Assembly: GCF_003286085.1 (NCBI RefSeq) | Contig: NW_020825289.1 | Span: 17,360,001 to 17,424,000, forward strand | DNA: 64,000 bases | Reading direction: 5' to 3' | Origin: Drosophila persimilis | Taxonomy: Eukaryota > Arthropoda > Insecta > Diptera > Drosophilidae | Part shown: positions 1-13,039 of the stretch, piece by piece | Layout of the letters: every line of letters begins with the position of its first letter | How positions within the stretch are numbered: the stretch's first letter is position 1 | Translations under genes and position numbers: made by a program | The notes under the pieces: model-generated | What the model saw: the letters and a program-made list of their open reading frames with translations, nothing else | What the model was told of the DNA's origin: nothing | The model's database searches: none

Positions 1-3000
1 AGACAAGAAAATATGTATTTATTCAGTACCATAATGCCCTCTCCATTTAATGGGCAATGGCAATGGTAATGCCCCGGAAAACGCAGTCCATCTCCATCTC
101 TGTAATTGCATTGAATACTCAGTACATTATTTACTCGATGCCATGCCGCCCGGTCTGCAGACCTGCAGTTCATTATGGGTTCCAATGTGAATTTCACATT
201 GCCTAGGCACAATTTTTCGATTTTGTCAGTGTGGAGTGGGGGGGTGGATACGCGTAGACGAACTGCATTCATTTCATTTAGATGCGGTCAGGGTGCGGTG
301 CTTATAGGAGGGGCTTTGGGGGAGATTTCTATAGTACCATGTACATAGTATGACTACATTGCAACAGCAAGAACAGCTGCACCGCTTTTGACGTTCCCAG
401 ACAACCACCGAATTCGGGGCATGTCCTCAGTACGAGCAGAGCAGCGTAGAGGCTCGAATTTATATTTTCATTTTCATTTAATTTTCATTTTATTGCATGA
501 TGAATGGGACAAGTGCGAGTGGCGCTGTTATTGTGGCAAAGGCTCACCCGAGTGAGTGTTGGTGCTTCTGTTAAATTGCGATAAATTTGTGGTAAGCACA
601 GGCATAATTAATTGGCATTCAATGGTCATCGCTTCCCCATTAACTAGTGCACCGCTCCACAGATCGCTTTCAAAAATCGGGAACCCTATCCTGTATGTAT
701 TTTTCCTCTGTAGTATTATTATTATTATTATTGGTATGGTTATGGCGGTCATCAGTAGAACATGCTACACATCTAAATGGGGTGGAATTGGATGGTCCTA
801 ACTTCTGTTCCATATCGGGGCATTTGAATTTAGTAACTGATACACACAGACACACACAGGGGTCCAGCAACAGGAGATGAAGCCGAAGAAAGCCATTAGA
901 CAGAAAGAGAAGAAAACGTGAAGGACGGACAGAGAGAGAGAGAATAGCATCGTTTGTTGGCGAAATTGCCACAATAAATGCCAAAATGTGATTGTGGTTT
1001 AATAGTGCCGCTTCGACTTCGACTTTGACTTTGACTACCACTCACATAGTATCATACATATATGCACATATGTATCTGAACATTTATCCACATGTGCGTG
1101 GGTCTTGGCCATATGGGTGCCTGCACTAGACGGCACGTGCCAGTGGGAAAAAAAGGTCCCGAGCTCTCACTCTTTCTGGGTACAAAAAAACTCGTCTGAC
1201 TCCTTTGACGACTTTGGCCTTGTCAGTGACCGAAATGGTGGCGCCTACTTTTCCAACATCTTTGCTCCACATTTTGTCGCCTTAAAGTGGGAGCGTATGT
1301 ATGTGTATGTGTTTTCCATGTATATGTGTATGCAACTTTAATAGACTTTCTGTCTAAAGAAATTCTCATCCAACATGGAGCCTGTACTCAGGACAGCTGT
1401 CCTTCAGAGTTAGCTCCGACAGAGAAAGCTTTGTAAATATAGAAAGACATTTGTACACTGGGCGTAAAGACCTCAGCATTTCAACACCAAAAACTACCTA
1501 TTCTAGACAACAATATTTAATTTTGTTCAATGTTCAAGTTATAGTCACCCGACATTAATAAATTTAAAATTCATTTCCCCTTCTATAGCAAGAAAAAGGC
1601 TTTATAAGTTAGAAATATGTATATACAGTTGTGCGGAAGAGCATCCATCTTTCGCTTTTTTCCCCACCACATATCCAGCTAAAAGTCATTTCTTCTCTAC
1701 AGTATACGAATGTCGGCTGTCAATATCCATTGTGGTGCTCATAGTACATGGCTCTTGTCTAGCAAATTGGTTCAGTGGATTATGGTGCGGGTCTATGTGC
1801 GTGCCTCTAGCACCCTATCTCTCTCTCTTTCTGTATGTTTGTGTCCATGAGTGTCTGTCATTGTGTTGGTAAACGCGCCAGTCACATGACTTTGACAGCA
1901 ACAAAATGGCGATCCACTCTACTCTCTCTCTCTCTCTCTATCGTTCTGTGTGTCCGCTCGTTCTTTAAGTGGTAAGGAAAAAAAAGGGAAATAATTGGAC
2001 AAGCCTCTACCCCGCATCTATCAAATTCGAAATCTATCAAAATCTCGCTTGTGTGCACAATGAATCAAGCTGACTTTGGCTTTAAAAGGCTTTCCCTCGA
2101 ATGGAACACCCACCCTCCAAATGAAATGAAATCGAGGCTCCACTTCACGCTCCATTCCATCTGCACAATTCACACACAGCCGTGTTAATCCACACTAATT
2201 TGTTGGCCATAATTCACTCCCATCAGCCGCAGTCGAAGCCAGAGCCAGAGCCATTGCCATATTCAGGTCCAGGGCCAAGACCAGGGCTAAAACATTTTCA
2301 AGCTGGTCCCTTCATCCCTTTTTCCTTTTGGACCGGGGGCCTTCGGTTAGTTTTCCCATTTGCAGTGTGATGGATATCATGGAAATTATCCTTTTTAATT
2401 GACAGCTGTTATGTGGATTTGGCCAGCCTCAGCATTAAGCCCTGATTACGCGCTAAATTTATTTCTTAGCCCCCCCTGCTCTTACTGTAACCAAATGAAA
2501 TATCGCCAGAGATGGGAAATACCCGCAACCACTGACAAATCAGAGAAGGATGGCATGACTGAGATAGAGAAAGAGAGAGCCGCTTTTTATGGTCGTAAGT
2601 TCTTGTTCTTGAATTTCGGCTCGCAGCCGACGCGAAGGCTACCCTTGGAACAACATTAGGCCGGCCGTTCCTCTGGGTCTGTCTTCTTTTTCGAGGCGAT
2701 ACTATCGCTGGCATAATGAAGGACCCCTCCCCTCTCTTCATAGTGAAATCCGCATAAATATGGGGCAACGAATCAGCGGAACGGGTGGGGACAGCAGTGG
2801 AACAATGGGGACAACGATGGGCGGGCGGGGATAACTAAGCCAGGCGGCCTTACGTGCGCAGGATTTAATCGATGGACTTAGTTTATTGTTTTCAAATTGA
2901 AATTGCAAATTCAAAGCTCCTCTCCCATGATACTTGCCCTTGCCCACCCCTGCAAGACCTCCCCCCATTCCCTCGGGGGGAAATAAATTTTGGGGAAAAC

Positions 3001-6000
3001 ACCAGGCGACTCTCCCCCGCCCTCTCATAAATATTTCACATTTTCCTTGCTTTCTTTCAGTTATTAAATTCTGTAAGACCAAGAGAAGTATCTTCACGTT
3101 TTGAAATTTAACCTTTCAATAAATGGCCAAAGAAGGGCGCGACGTGGAAGAGCCACAGCTCAAAGTAATTCGAATCAAATTGCAAATCCAGAATCCCAGC
3201 AGGATTCGGTTTTTATGGCAAACCCCACAGCTCGGGCACACCTTTTGCTTTTATGGCAAAACAGGAAACTTTGGTGCCTTACGAGCAAGAATATTTTTGG
3301 CACAAATTTCGAATGTTGTATAAAAACTTTTGCTATTAAATGCAAATAGAAATTGCCTAGCTGCCAGCCTGCCAAAACAGGCAAGTTTTTTAGAGGAATT
3401 CATTTAGTTACAACATGTTGTACCGAATAACTGGTGTTTCAGCTCCAAGCAACTAAAAATACGGCGAAACAAAACTCCACAGAACTTACTTTGGCAGCAG
3501 GACCAGGATCTGGAGTTGACCGACCCCCGCGGACTGAATAGAAAAATTATCCCTGGAAATGATGGGGGCAAAAATTATCCGTAGCTTTTAACAGCTAAAG
3601 CAGAAATAATCACTTCTCATCTACGAACAAGAGAATAATAAAAAGTTTTCACCCAAACTATTAAACAGAAAAAAAAAACTTTTCCTTCTTTCTTTTTGGA
3701 TTGTACAAGTATCAACTCTGTCAGAACTTTTGAAAGGCACTTGCCACTTTATGAAATGTGTACTCCACCACACAGTACATGCATTCATAAGGCTGTGCAT
3801 GAATTCACTACGATATTATTCACAGTGTATGATCTTATATGCCTTATCTTCGTTACTATGCTGGTCCGTAATTCTTGTCATTTGAATATTCTTTTCCCTC
3901 ACAGGGGATCATAGGCTCGGGGCGATAAGAGAACGTCGAAGGTGATTGTTAGGGTTGCCGAGTGGGAGTGCTAGTGTCAGGAAAATCGCGTTTTAGAAAA
4001 TATTTTGCATGGGAAGAAATCAAGAAAGTCGAGATTTGAGCGGTTAGAAGAAAAAAAAGTGCTGACAAATAATAATAGAAACCCGACACTATATTATTTA
4101 GACCAAGAACCTTCAGATTAACAGAAAATCTATCTATTTAGATGCATAGTCGAAGGACATAAGTCCGTATATACCGTGCGCCCAATGATTGCTATTACCA
4201 TTTGTCTTGTTTGCTTCCTGCGTCTGGTGTGGGATTCAGAGATTACTGCAGGGAGTTGAAATATTTCACTCGAAGGCAGAGAAAGGATGTGGCTGGCACT
4301 GAACTAGGAATTTATGGCCAAGTAATATTTCAATTTGCCAAAATGTATGCGATGACATTAATTTTGCTTTGTTTCTGCTTGCAATTTTGTATTCAATTAT
4401 CACAAATGGAAAAACCATAGTCACAGAAACCGTTTACGAAAACTTAAGAGAAAATATCCCCTGCTTCAGAGACGCTTTTGCTCTCTGTGCGGCTGCGCAG
4501 TGGACACGAATGGAGCTATTTCTCGGCTGTGGCCAAATGAGTTTAACTAATTTCAATGCACATTTATTACCTGCCTCGAAGTAATTAGAAATACCAAGGG
4601 TGTCGTTCGAGTCCGCGTTCCGTAGCTGTTCTGTGTCCTTGAAAGTCCTGCATCCTGCCGTCCTGCCGTCCTTCATCCCCTTGCAAACTCTTCTCCGCTC
4701 CTCACTACCTCAGGTAAAACCGGATGAAAACTTTTACATTTTTCTATCAATTTTTGTGGGCAAAGTCCCAGGGAAAGGTAGGAGTATAGGGAATATATGG
4801 GTGTGCTTCTGTCTGCAGCAGCTTCAGGGCTACATTGGCGATGAAAGTTTTACCAAAAAGAAGTAAAAAACGAAAAGATGAGAATTTTTGTCGAGTTCGG
4901 TTCGCCTTGAAGGCTCTTGGAAAGTCCCCAGACCCCGACTAATGGACGGACCTAACAAGCATACGCAACGTTTCCCACAACACCTTCGAGGCTACGACAA
5001 CGTGTGCAAAATTAAGAGCTTAGTCCAACACGACCTTAAGTGTCAATTCATTGAAAATTTATAATCTTGGTTTCTTGGCTATTTCTGGCTGATGCTATAA
5101 GTTCTTTCTCCGCCTTCGCTTTCAGCCATTCAGGCATGAATGTATCCCAATTGACTTTATTCACATGTTTATTTTCTGTGGTTTTCGGTTCGTTTTGCTC
5201 GGCCTTTTTTTGGACTTTGGTTCAAAATAAAATTGAATTTCCTTTAGCATTCAAATTTATTCGTTGTGGTCACTGAGAAATGCAAATATTAGTTTACAAT
5301 TTGGATAAACAGCAGTGCTCGACAATTAAACCTGCTGTTGTGTTTTCACAGAAACAAAATGAGCATTTCTCTTTCAGAGAAGGGAATAAAGTATATATGT
5401 TATTCCACAGACCATAGACCTCCCCACGAACAGTAAATCGCTCTGATGCAGCAACGACAACAACGGCCAGCCTGACTGCCAAAGAGCACCAAAGAAGTTG
5501 CCACTCGACTGTCGCGCTCGGAGCACACTCCAGCACAAAGGCCCTGGGCTGAAACGCGAGGTAGATAGCGAAAAAAGTTGTGGAAAACTAATAAAAATGC
5601 ACCAGCCACCTCTGCCAATGCAACTTATGCAAATTTATTGGAAAACGGTTCGTTATTTTTTTTTATACCTAGTAGCCTGCCTCTGCGGCAGTGAGGTATT
5701 CTCTTTTTTGCTTCATGCCTTTGAATACCCTTTGCTGACGGGTGCCTATCGAACATTGACGAACTTTGTCACATTAATACTTCAATTCTTCGCTTGGATC
5801 GTATCTGACAGATATGCCTACTTTCTTTCAGGGCATTTCTCCGCCCATTGTCTAGATATTTTTTCCCCCTGCCATTCTGCATTTTATTGTTACCTGGCGT
5901 TCTGCACCGCACAAAGAACCTTGCTTATGAAATGGCCTTTTCCTGATGCTGTTTACAAAAATATTCTGAGGAGGAAATGGGATGATGCGGAAAGAAAACT

Positions 6001-6437
6001 CCCACCCGTGAGATATGCAAAATTTCCACTTTGACTTTTTGCATTTTTGAAGACGCAGCTGCAGCTGTGCTGTGCATGGGAATCCGCCTTTGAGCCAGGA
6101 TAAAATGCCATTAATCAAGTTGATGCAAGCTGGGCAGACAACACCAGAGCCAGAGCCAGAGCCATTTGCTAAGTTCATTGTTCCATGTTGTGCCATCATT
6201 AATTTGTTGGCCAATTGTTTGCTTTAGCTTTGGTTTTATTCGCTATTCAGCAGAAGAAATGTTTACAGCTTTTGGCCTTTGTCATTCCGACCATTTTCCG
6301 GACTAGACCAAAAACTAAACGTATTTGTACGGGACTGTAATTTCACGTTCTAATATGAATTGTTTTGCCTTAAGCTGCTTAAGCGAATGCCTCTGCAGGG
6401 GAATCCCTGACGCTCTGGCGTAATTAATTATAACGAA
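1..6437. other. Gene-poor non-coding DNA
   Basis: No supported gene is seen. It holds simple repeats: an ATT run near 715-733, CT runs near 1920-1940, and a degenerate CCAGAG-type repeat near 2230-2285. The open frames are short and not codon-biased; the longest (5498-6034, plus) is phenylalanine/tyrosine-rich like translated AT-rich non-coding DNA. It could be intergenic, or intronic to a gene outside the window. Confidence 0.6.
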
Positions 6438-6442
6438 ATGAA

Positions 6443-6448
6443 TTTATT
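6443..6448 (-). terminator. Poly(A) signal overlapping a stop codon
   Basis: AATAAA on the minus strand contains the TAA of the 6444-6766 reading frame, so the 3'UTR would be very short. The same arrangement occurs at the acyl-CoA ligase ending at 43212. Confidence 0.4.
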
Positions 6449-6766
6449 TTACTCCTTTGTGAGGCTTAGATCTATCCAATGTCTTGGAGATGCTGTCAAA
6501 GATTTCTTTTGGCGATAATGGTATAATATGTTGAGTTTCTTCGCCCAACTTCGGAGGACAATCTCTCGATAGCTGGTCTTCTGAGAACAGCATCGACTTC
6601 AATGCCTTGTCATGCTCTGTCATGCTCATGTCGTCCTCTACCAATTGTAGCCAAATATGTCCCCCTTCCTCTCCCGCACTCACTAACATTTTTATCAACG
6701 TTTCGCTTCAATCATCCTCTCTGAGTGAGACGTCTGGCAGTACGCACTCTTTAACCCATAGAAGTA
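6444..6766 (-). pseudogene. Terminal exon of an unrecognised gene, with one in-frame TGA
   Basis: A pyrimidine-rich splice acceptor (CCTATTCCAG) ends at 6767. The following frame stays coding-like for 107 codons to a TAA at 6444, which overlaps an AATAAA. The C-terminal part is acidic and polar and includes LGEETQHIIPLSPKEIFDS. One TGA at 6708-6710 interrupts it; an ATG at 6689 just downstream would still give 81 residues. The peptide reads smoothly across the TGA, so this is either a recently broken gene, a stop read through, or a short gene starting at 6689. I do not recognise the family. The upstream exon was not found. Acceptor, poly(A) overlap and frame are seen; gene status is inferred. 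Confidence 0.4.
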
Positions 6767-7432
6767 CTGGAATAGGAGAGGAAAATTACAATTGGAAACA
6801 AGGCATATAAAGAAGGAGGATAAGCAGTAAGCAAAAGATCATACATTGAGAATAATCTTGCAGTCAAATCACCAAAATACACTAATAATATTCTTAGGAT
6901 CCAACAATTGCACACAACTTTGTGGAAGTTGCATGAAAATGTATTTTCTTTCTATTTCAAATCAATGTCTTGCTTTAATTGGGTTTTCTATTTTGTTGCC
7001 AATTGAGATCCAGCCAAATAACCGTATTTTGTGATGGACTCAGATGGGGATGGGGGAACCTGGAATCGGTGGAAACTACGGCCTACAGCTAGATTGGTCG
7101 GGTTAGACGACGTATCCGACATGAACATAGACAAGGACATGGGTACGGACACGGACACGGACACGCTAATTTGCATAGAGCTCACACACAGAGAGTACGA
7201 GAATCGAAGAGAATGTTGTAATTTAATTAGCTGCCACTGCCCGTGCCACTGCCCGTGCCACTGCCACTTCACTCAGCGGTTGGAATCCGTTGTTGGTGCC
7301 TAATTGAAATTACCTGCACTAATAAACAGTGGCGGGGAAAATTGAGTGGAAGCCAACTGCATTTGTCTGCCATAGATCTTTGATTCAAATTTCACAACAG
7401 ACCAGCAGCAACAGTAAGCATCCCAGGGCGCT

Positions 7433-8063
7433 TTAACAGAAAACAGGAAAATACTCTTCGATGGGAGGCATGGCATCAATCAAACCATTAGAGTACATCG
7501 AGTCTAGTCTATTGTGGAAGTCTGTTGCTCCTAGCGTAACAACGAATAAATCACGTAAAGCTGCACACTGTTCCGTAACTATTCATCAAAGGCAGAGCAC
7601 CTTCCGGAATTAGTTCCACGGGAAAGCACTCCTCCAAGTGCTTAGCAGCCCATTAAATTATCATAGAAATTCAATTATAGCCTTCCATCTCTGGCTCTCA
7701 TTAAATCCATAATCTTTTTTGGGACAAAGGTAAATGGGGATGGGAGAAATATTTTTTAATGGCCAGCTCGTAAAATTTCACGTATTCGTCCCAGGTATGC
7801 GATCGATCATAATACAATTTTTGATATCGTTGTTAAGCCCGCGGCGAGCATAAAACTCACATTATACTAAATATCTAATGACCGAAAAGTATGCAAACCG
7901 AAATTTATACGGCTGTCGTCCTCGTCCTGGCTGGAAATGGCTGCAGCGTGCTCCATTAACAACGGCTCTATATAGATGGATATGGATGCAATGCCATTCT
8001 CCGAGTGTGTTTCCAACGATGTTCGAAGTGATGAGAGAAGTATGCTATTAAAATTATACCTTG
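7433..8063 (-). pseudogene. Frameshifted relic of an unrecognised protein-coding gene
   Basis: Several coding-like blocks follow one another in order on the minus strand but in shifting frames. From a possible acceptor (CGCCTCTTAG) at 8064 one frame gives a block with LMEHAAAISSQDEDD (about 7.93-8.06 kb), then a TAG, then the same frame continues with MLAAGLTTISKIV. A frame change leads into a block with HTWDEYVKFYELAIKKYF (about 7.74-7.80 kb), another into one with EECFPVELIPEGALPLM, and a last one into a block ending in PPIEEYFPVFC and a TAA at 7433. Codons such as GAG, CAC, GCC, AGC, CAG and GAC are those preferred in fly genes. No intron set restores one frame. I do not recognise the family. 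It may belong to the same dead locus as 6444-6766. Confidence 0.35.
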
Positions 8064-8068
8064 CTAAG

Positions 8069-11000
8069 AGGCGAAATTACAAGCAAAGTTAACAAGAGCG
8101 ACTGGGCGCATAAAAGTTTTCCATAATAATGAGTTTTTCCCTTCCAGCCCAGCCCTCACTGCCTACTCCATCCATCTATTTAGCGCATTAAAATTGTTCA
8201 AATGGATGGAAGTTTTGGAAGCTTTTCGTTGACTGGTGACCAGCTTTTCAGAGTGTCATTGACTGGGCGGGAGTCACTGGAGTTGAGTGAGTTTTCATAA
8301 GCCGTTTAACGATCTAAAAAGCTGTTGTTGGTTAAAAATTGACTGCAGAGAGAAAAAGGGAAAGAAAGAGTGACCATAATGAGCAAGAGTAAAGTCCAGG
8401 CTGATTACTTATCATAACGATTGAGGGTGAAGGGTGAAGTGATAATTGGTAAACAGTGAAACATTGAAACATCGTCAGAGAAATTTAATCAATTTACTGA
8501 ACTTTTTTCAGTCATCAACATATGTACATATATTTCTATATATATTTCTAGGTAAGAATTGCAGAATTCGCCTGCAAATTAATGATATTTGAGGAATATG
8601 TCTGTGTTGCTGCTATATGGATTATATACATTTATATATTTTCAATATAAAATGCCAGCTCCCTCATACGTTGGCTGATATTTAAGCAACGTAACTTAAA
8701 ATAATCGCACTCATATATAATCCGAGGCATGCAACTTTCAGATCCCGTGCCAATGCCACACCACACACATCCTTCGTTTACTTATATATGTGCATGAGTC
8801 TGCTTCTTAGCATAAGTAATAAATGTACTACGCCGCATGAGAGAAATCGCTTGGAATGGCAGGAAAATAAATTATCGAACTTCGATTTCACTACTTCGCC
8901 CTTTCAGGCATCCTGCCACACTGCCATACTACCATCGTGCCATCGTGCTGCACCCCCACGCTCTAGTTTCAGTTTGTATTTTATGATTTTGTGCGGTCTT
9001 CCGTCTGGGTCTGGGGCTATATACTTGTAAAATTTATATGTGAAAAGAAAGAAGGCCCTCTCGCTGCATCCAGACGGGTTCGTTCTGTCGGGTCGCTTTC
9101 CTTTCAGTTGCTAGTTTCAACTAAATTTAACTTAAATAACATACATATTAGTGTATTTAATGTGTCTCTGGGTTCGTACGTGTGTGTGTATGTGTTTGTG
9201 GGTCTGTATGTACTTGAGTAACCTGAACCTATGAAGGGGATGACTGAAGGGCTGACTGGGAGGCTCTTGGGGCTTTTGAGGTTAGGCAAATATTATTATT
9301 TGTCTGCGTGTTAGATTTCAATTCCAACTTGGGTCCAGCAAGGTCATATCGCTAAGCGCTTAGGCACACACACACACTCTTACACCAACGGTATTCGTAG
9401 AGCACAAGGGTATATTCGTAGTTTGAATACTTGTATTAATTAACGCTGTAGACTAGTATGTATTGAATAATTATGATCTAGTTTCTACTTCTTTAGATTT
9501 CATTCTTTGGAATCGCTGGAAGGTGATTTCGCCTATTGGGTATTTAGTAGTCGACAGGTTTTTGACATGTTCAGTCTTTGTGTTTTTTTACAAATTGAAC
9601 AATTGGACGGAACGGAGCCAGCTCTCAAGGCTAACAAATTGAGCGATGTCGCATGCAGTCGAGTCGAATTCAATTTGTGTTGCATACTTAGGGGGATATT
9701 CCCACGGCCCCACACAGCTACTATGCTTATATGTGTCTGTATGTGGTTGGGTCCATGTCAGGCAAACGTTCAACACCGTCTCATTAATCATGCTGGCCAC
9801 ACACGCACACTCTCCACATGGAGACAACATGTGACCTCTTTCTTTGTGTGTGTGTCTCTGTGGATTGGAGCTTTATTCTCTTACTTTTTTTGTCGTTTTT
9901 TGATTAAAATTCAACTTTTGACTCGTGCATTGTAATGGCTGACATCATTTGCTTGCCACTGCTGACCACCTGTGCCACAAACTCAGAGAGAAAGAGAGAG
10001 AGAGACACTGGGCTAACAAAGTGAGAAAGAGACGGAGGGAGGCCACAGCTTTGTGTAACTTTCTCAGTTTAGCTATCTTTCAACAAAAAAACATGTTTTT
10101 TTGTTAGTAGAACTCCGTCATACACTTCCTTATGAAGAAGATCCAATTAAAAATCACAGAATCTATCTCTTCTCTGTGGGAATTATTTTATGTTTTATTT
10201 ACGGTCTTATTCAATATTCAATTCAGAGTTATAAATATTCCATGCACTCAAATAAATTCAAAAATATTTAACAGTTTCAAAGTTAAGCAGAAATTCAATT
10301 TCTGTTGATTTATTTTTATTTATTAGTACTTTTCGGGTGGCCACAAGAGTGGTGAAAACTGTTTGGGGCTTGGCCATGCCTTTTCACAGCCGTATATAAT
10401 CCATGGGACCATAATCTGTTAGTGAATGAACTCCATTACGTACGTACATATTTTCATAAGAGACTTACACATACATACATAGAGCGCGACGGCCTGGTCA
10501 GGCAAAAGTTATCCATTTGATACATTCATTTTGTAGGCGATTTTGTTGTGGGCCGAACTTGGCTACAATTTTGAACTTTCCGGCTGCCGTGTGATATTCG
10601 GGGCTATTCATTTATTAAAAAAGGAGAACGAACCTTTATTTATAAAGAATTCATTTTGGCCGCCTACTCTTTGGGGTCGTGGCGGGGTCTCCAGCATTGT
10701 TCAGCTGTCACGTCCGTCATCAGCATCAGCTGTCGGCCTGCGGACCCGGACCCGGACCTGGTCTCAGACCCCTGCCCTTCTCTGACACTGTGCTACGTGC
10801 TGTGTGTGGCACTCTCTGTCCTGTCTCTGTGTGCGGTTCTAATGTTTTGTTGGCTTTCATTACATGCATTCATTCCTGCCGTCCGCTCACTCAAATTGCC
10901 ATCAGTGACAGTGGTCCTGTTTGCATTTGACAAATGACAAACTCCACTTGCCAGCTTTGGGGCTTGGGGGTTTTCGGGGTTGGGGGTCCGTTCCAACTAC

Positions 11001-12300
11001 TAATGATGTCATTAATTTTGCACAATTTTTAATGCGTTTGCAATTGATTTTCGCCCGCCCGCCAGCCTCCCCCACTAAAAGCCTCTTCAAATGTTTGCAA
11101 TAGAAATTGCACAAAAAGGATTCTCTTCTTTTCGCTCATTCTCCTCCTTTTTGTCGGTGTGTGGGTAAACGAAAGAAAAAGCATTTGCCAAGCAAATAAA
11201 ATGAGGGGGGCCGCAGCGTCAAATTTGCTTTCGAGCCATGCTAATGCAGCTGCAGCATCAGCTTCCTGGCTGCCTGCCACTTTGCCCCCGGACTAACGAC
11301 GCTACCACCAATGGCCATGGCAATGGCAGTGCCAGCAGCAAAATATTTGCGCTAATTGAGATAAAATACAATTTTATGGGTATGCAAATGGAGAGGGTTT
11401 CCTTTTGATAGAATTTCCAAACAGATGGTTCCTTGTATCTACTCATTAATTTGACTACTTAAGCCCGGCACGAATGCTCGAATGGGAGCTATAATTAACA
11501 TTGAGAAAATAACCTTATACTTCAATATTCTTTCAATCGCAATCACGAATATGATAATCCTATTTATATTCTTTTATATTTTTTTCAACTATAACTCTCA
11601 GTGGACTTTCGTCTGTTGGATTTGGTGCAAAAATGACGTCGAGATTATTTTCAGTGCATCTTTTGCTCTTCTGCTTATTTTCTTATCGGCCGAAGAAAAC
11701 TTCGTTACTTTTCTACTGCGTTATTCTTGTCTTTTGCCTATTCTAGTCCGTTTGTGGTATTGGTGAGACAGTGCGTATTTATTACTCGCTAAGAGAGGAT
11801 TATAGGAGCGAAAAAAATGTGTGTAAAGTCGAAATAAGTATGGATAAAACCATAAATATCTGACAACTAATACTACAAATGCGACATGTACAGGAATGTT
11901 TGAGAGCAATTAGTTCTACCAATTGAACGGACTGTTAGCAGCGACGGCGTTTCAGCTGAGTGGCTGAATGGTTATTACGTATAATTGTTGCAGAGGCAAT
12001 TGATAGGCAAAGTTTCGCTCAAGTGAGCAGTTTAAATATGTGCAGTTTATGTAAAATGAATCATGCATGAGAGAAGTTACATATGACCTGTGATGGACTT
12101 CTAAAAATTCTTGTGGCTCAGAAATCAATTGAGAGTACTTCCCAATAAGTAATTCCTTTACTTTCGTTCAAGGACCTGCACGGGCTGGAGTGTTTTTGAA
12201 CTGTTGAAATCAATTTAATGCTAATTCCCATTATACTGTGTAGTCAAGTGAATATAATGACCATAAATACCGCAAAACTTGCTCTTAAAAACGAGCTATG
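8069..12300. other. Non-coding interval
   Basis: No gene is supported. It contains CA/GT microsatellites (about 9365-9380, 9845-9860), a GA-rich stretch near 9980-10010, and AT-rich DNA at 8500-8720 and 10180-10330. The 94-codon hydrophobic frame at 11482-11766 is AT-rich and not credible as a gene. Confidence 0.55.
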
Positions 12301-12316
12301 ACCTATTTGTGTTTAG
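12283..12316 (+). promoter_or_regulatory. Possible TATA/Inr promoter of the DM8 gene
   Basis: A TATA-like CTTAAAAA near 12283-12290 lies about 30 bases before a TTAGTC initiator-like site near 12313, and the ATG follows at 12341. Both elements depart from consensus. Confidence 0.25.
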
Positions 12317-12340
12317 TCTTCAAATGACCATCCAGGAGCC

Positions 12341-13029
12341 ATGTTGATAGCGGGGATCCTCTGGATATTGCTGCTGGGCTCTCCGCAAGTGGAGAGCAAG
12401 TTCAAGAGCCTCCACTGTACTAGCCTGGACAAGGACTATGGGGAGTTTCTTCTGTGCAAAATACAGGCCATCAATCGGTACAGGAACTCGATCAGCATTT
12501 CGTATCTGAACAAGCACACAGTCCCCAGTCACTTGACCGTGAGTTATCCACAGTTGAATCCTTGAACGATGCGAATCCACCCAATACTCGTATTCTCGAA
12601 GGTTCGCTTGGAGTTTTTCAAACGTGCTAATGGCTGGCGACCTTTTCTCTACAACATCACGCTGAACGTGTGCGATTTCTTGGATAGGAATAAGACCAAG
12701 CCAAATAACAACAACAGGATCGTCTTCCGCCTGGCTGCGGCCTACCTCATACCCTATATAACTCGCAGCTACTCCTGTCCTTTCATGGTGAGCGCATGGT
12801 GTGGATTCCATTATTTCCAGAGTTTAGTAAGCCCTTCCTTCCCCCATTTCTTTCTCAGGAAAATACGGTGCTGAAACTTGTGAAGCTAGAGTTCGATGTG
12901 GAAAAGTTCCGCACTCGTTTCCCCATCGAGACGGGCGAGTATGCTCTGCAGTTCAGTTTGTATCACAAAAAGGTTCTTAAGTATACTGTCAATGGATCGA
13001 TGGTGTACTCCAACTACAGAGAGCACTAA
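12341..13029 (+). CDS. Secreted DM8/DUF1091-family protein, three exons
   Basis: The coding exons are 12341-12538, 12602-12787 and 12859-13029 (66+62+56 = 184 residues), joined in phase 0. The introns are 63 and 71 bp with donors GTGAGT and GTGAGC. Residues 1-19 form a signal peptide (hydrophobic LIAGILWILLLG). The mature part has the DUF1091 (SMART DM8) hallmarks: paired N-terminal cysteines (about residues 26 and 39), a central GWRPFLYNITLNVCDFL block, and SCPF close to the second junction. Length is typical of this large, insect-expanded family. Members are secreted proteins, often chemosensory or reproductive, with poorly known ligands; no specific function can be assigned. An AATAAA lies five bases after the stop. 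It stands alone, with no DM8 paralogue in the window. The structure is clear from the sequence, so I am confident of the family. Confidence 0.88.
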
Positions 13030-13033
13030 AATC

Positions 13034-13039
13034 AATAAA
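13034..13039 (+). terminator. Poly(A) signal of the DM8 gene
   Basis: AATAAA begins five bases after the TAA stop at 13027-13029, giving a very short 3'UTR. Confidence 0.6.

Noticed and set aside
1690-1815. 41-codon minus frame reading like protein near 1.7 kb
   Set aside because: Short, no start codon at its head, no boundary signals; open frames of this size are common.
5498-6034. 178-codon plus-strand ORF
   Set aside because: Aromatic-rich, no codon bias, no splice or poly(A) signals; length is within chance for this much sequence.
7031-7303. 90-codon plus ORF with DTDTDT and CHCPCH repeats
   Set aside because: The repeats come from ACGGAC and CCGTGCCACTGC simple tandem repeats, not from selection on protein.
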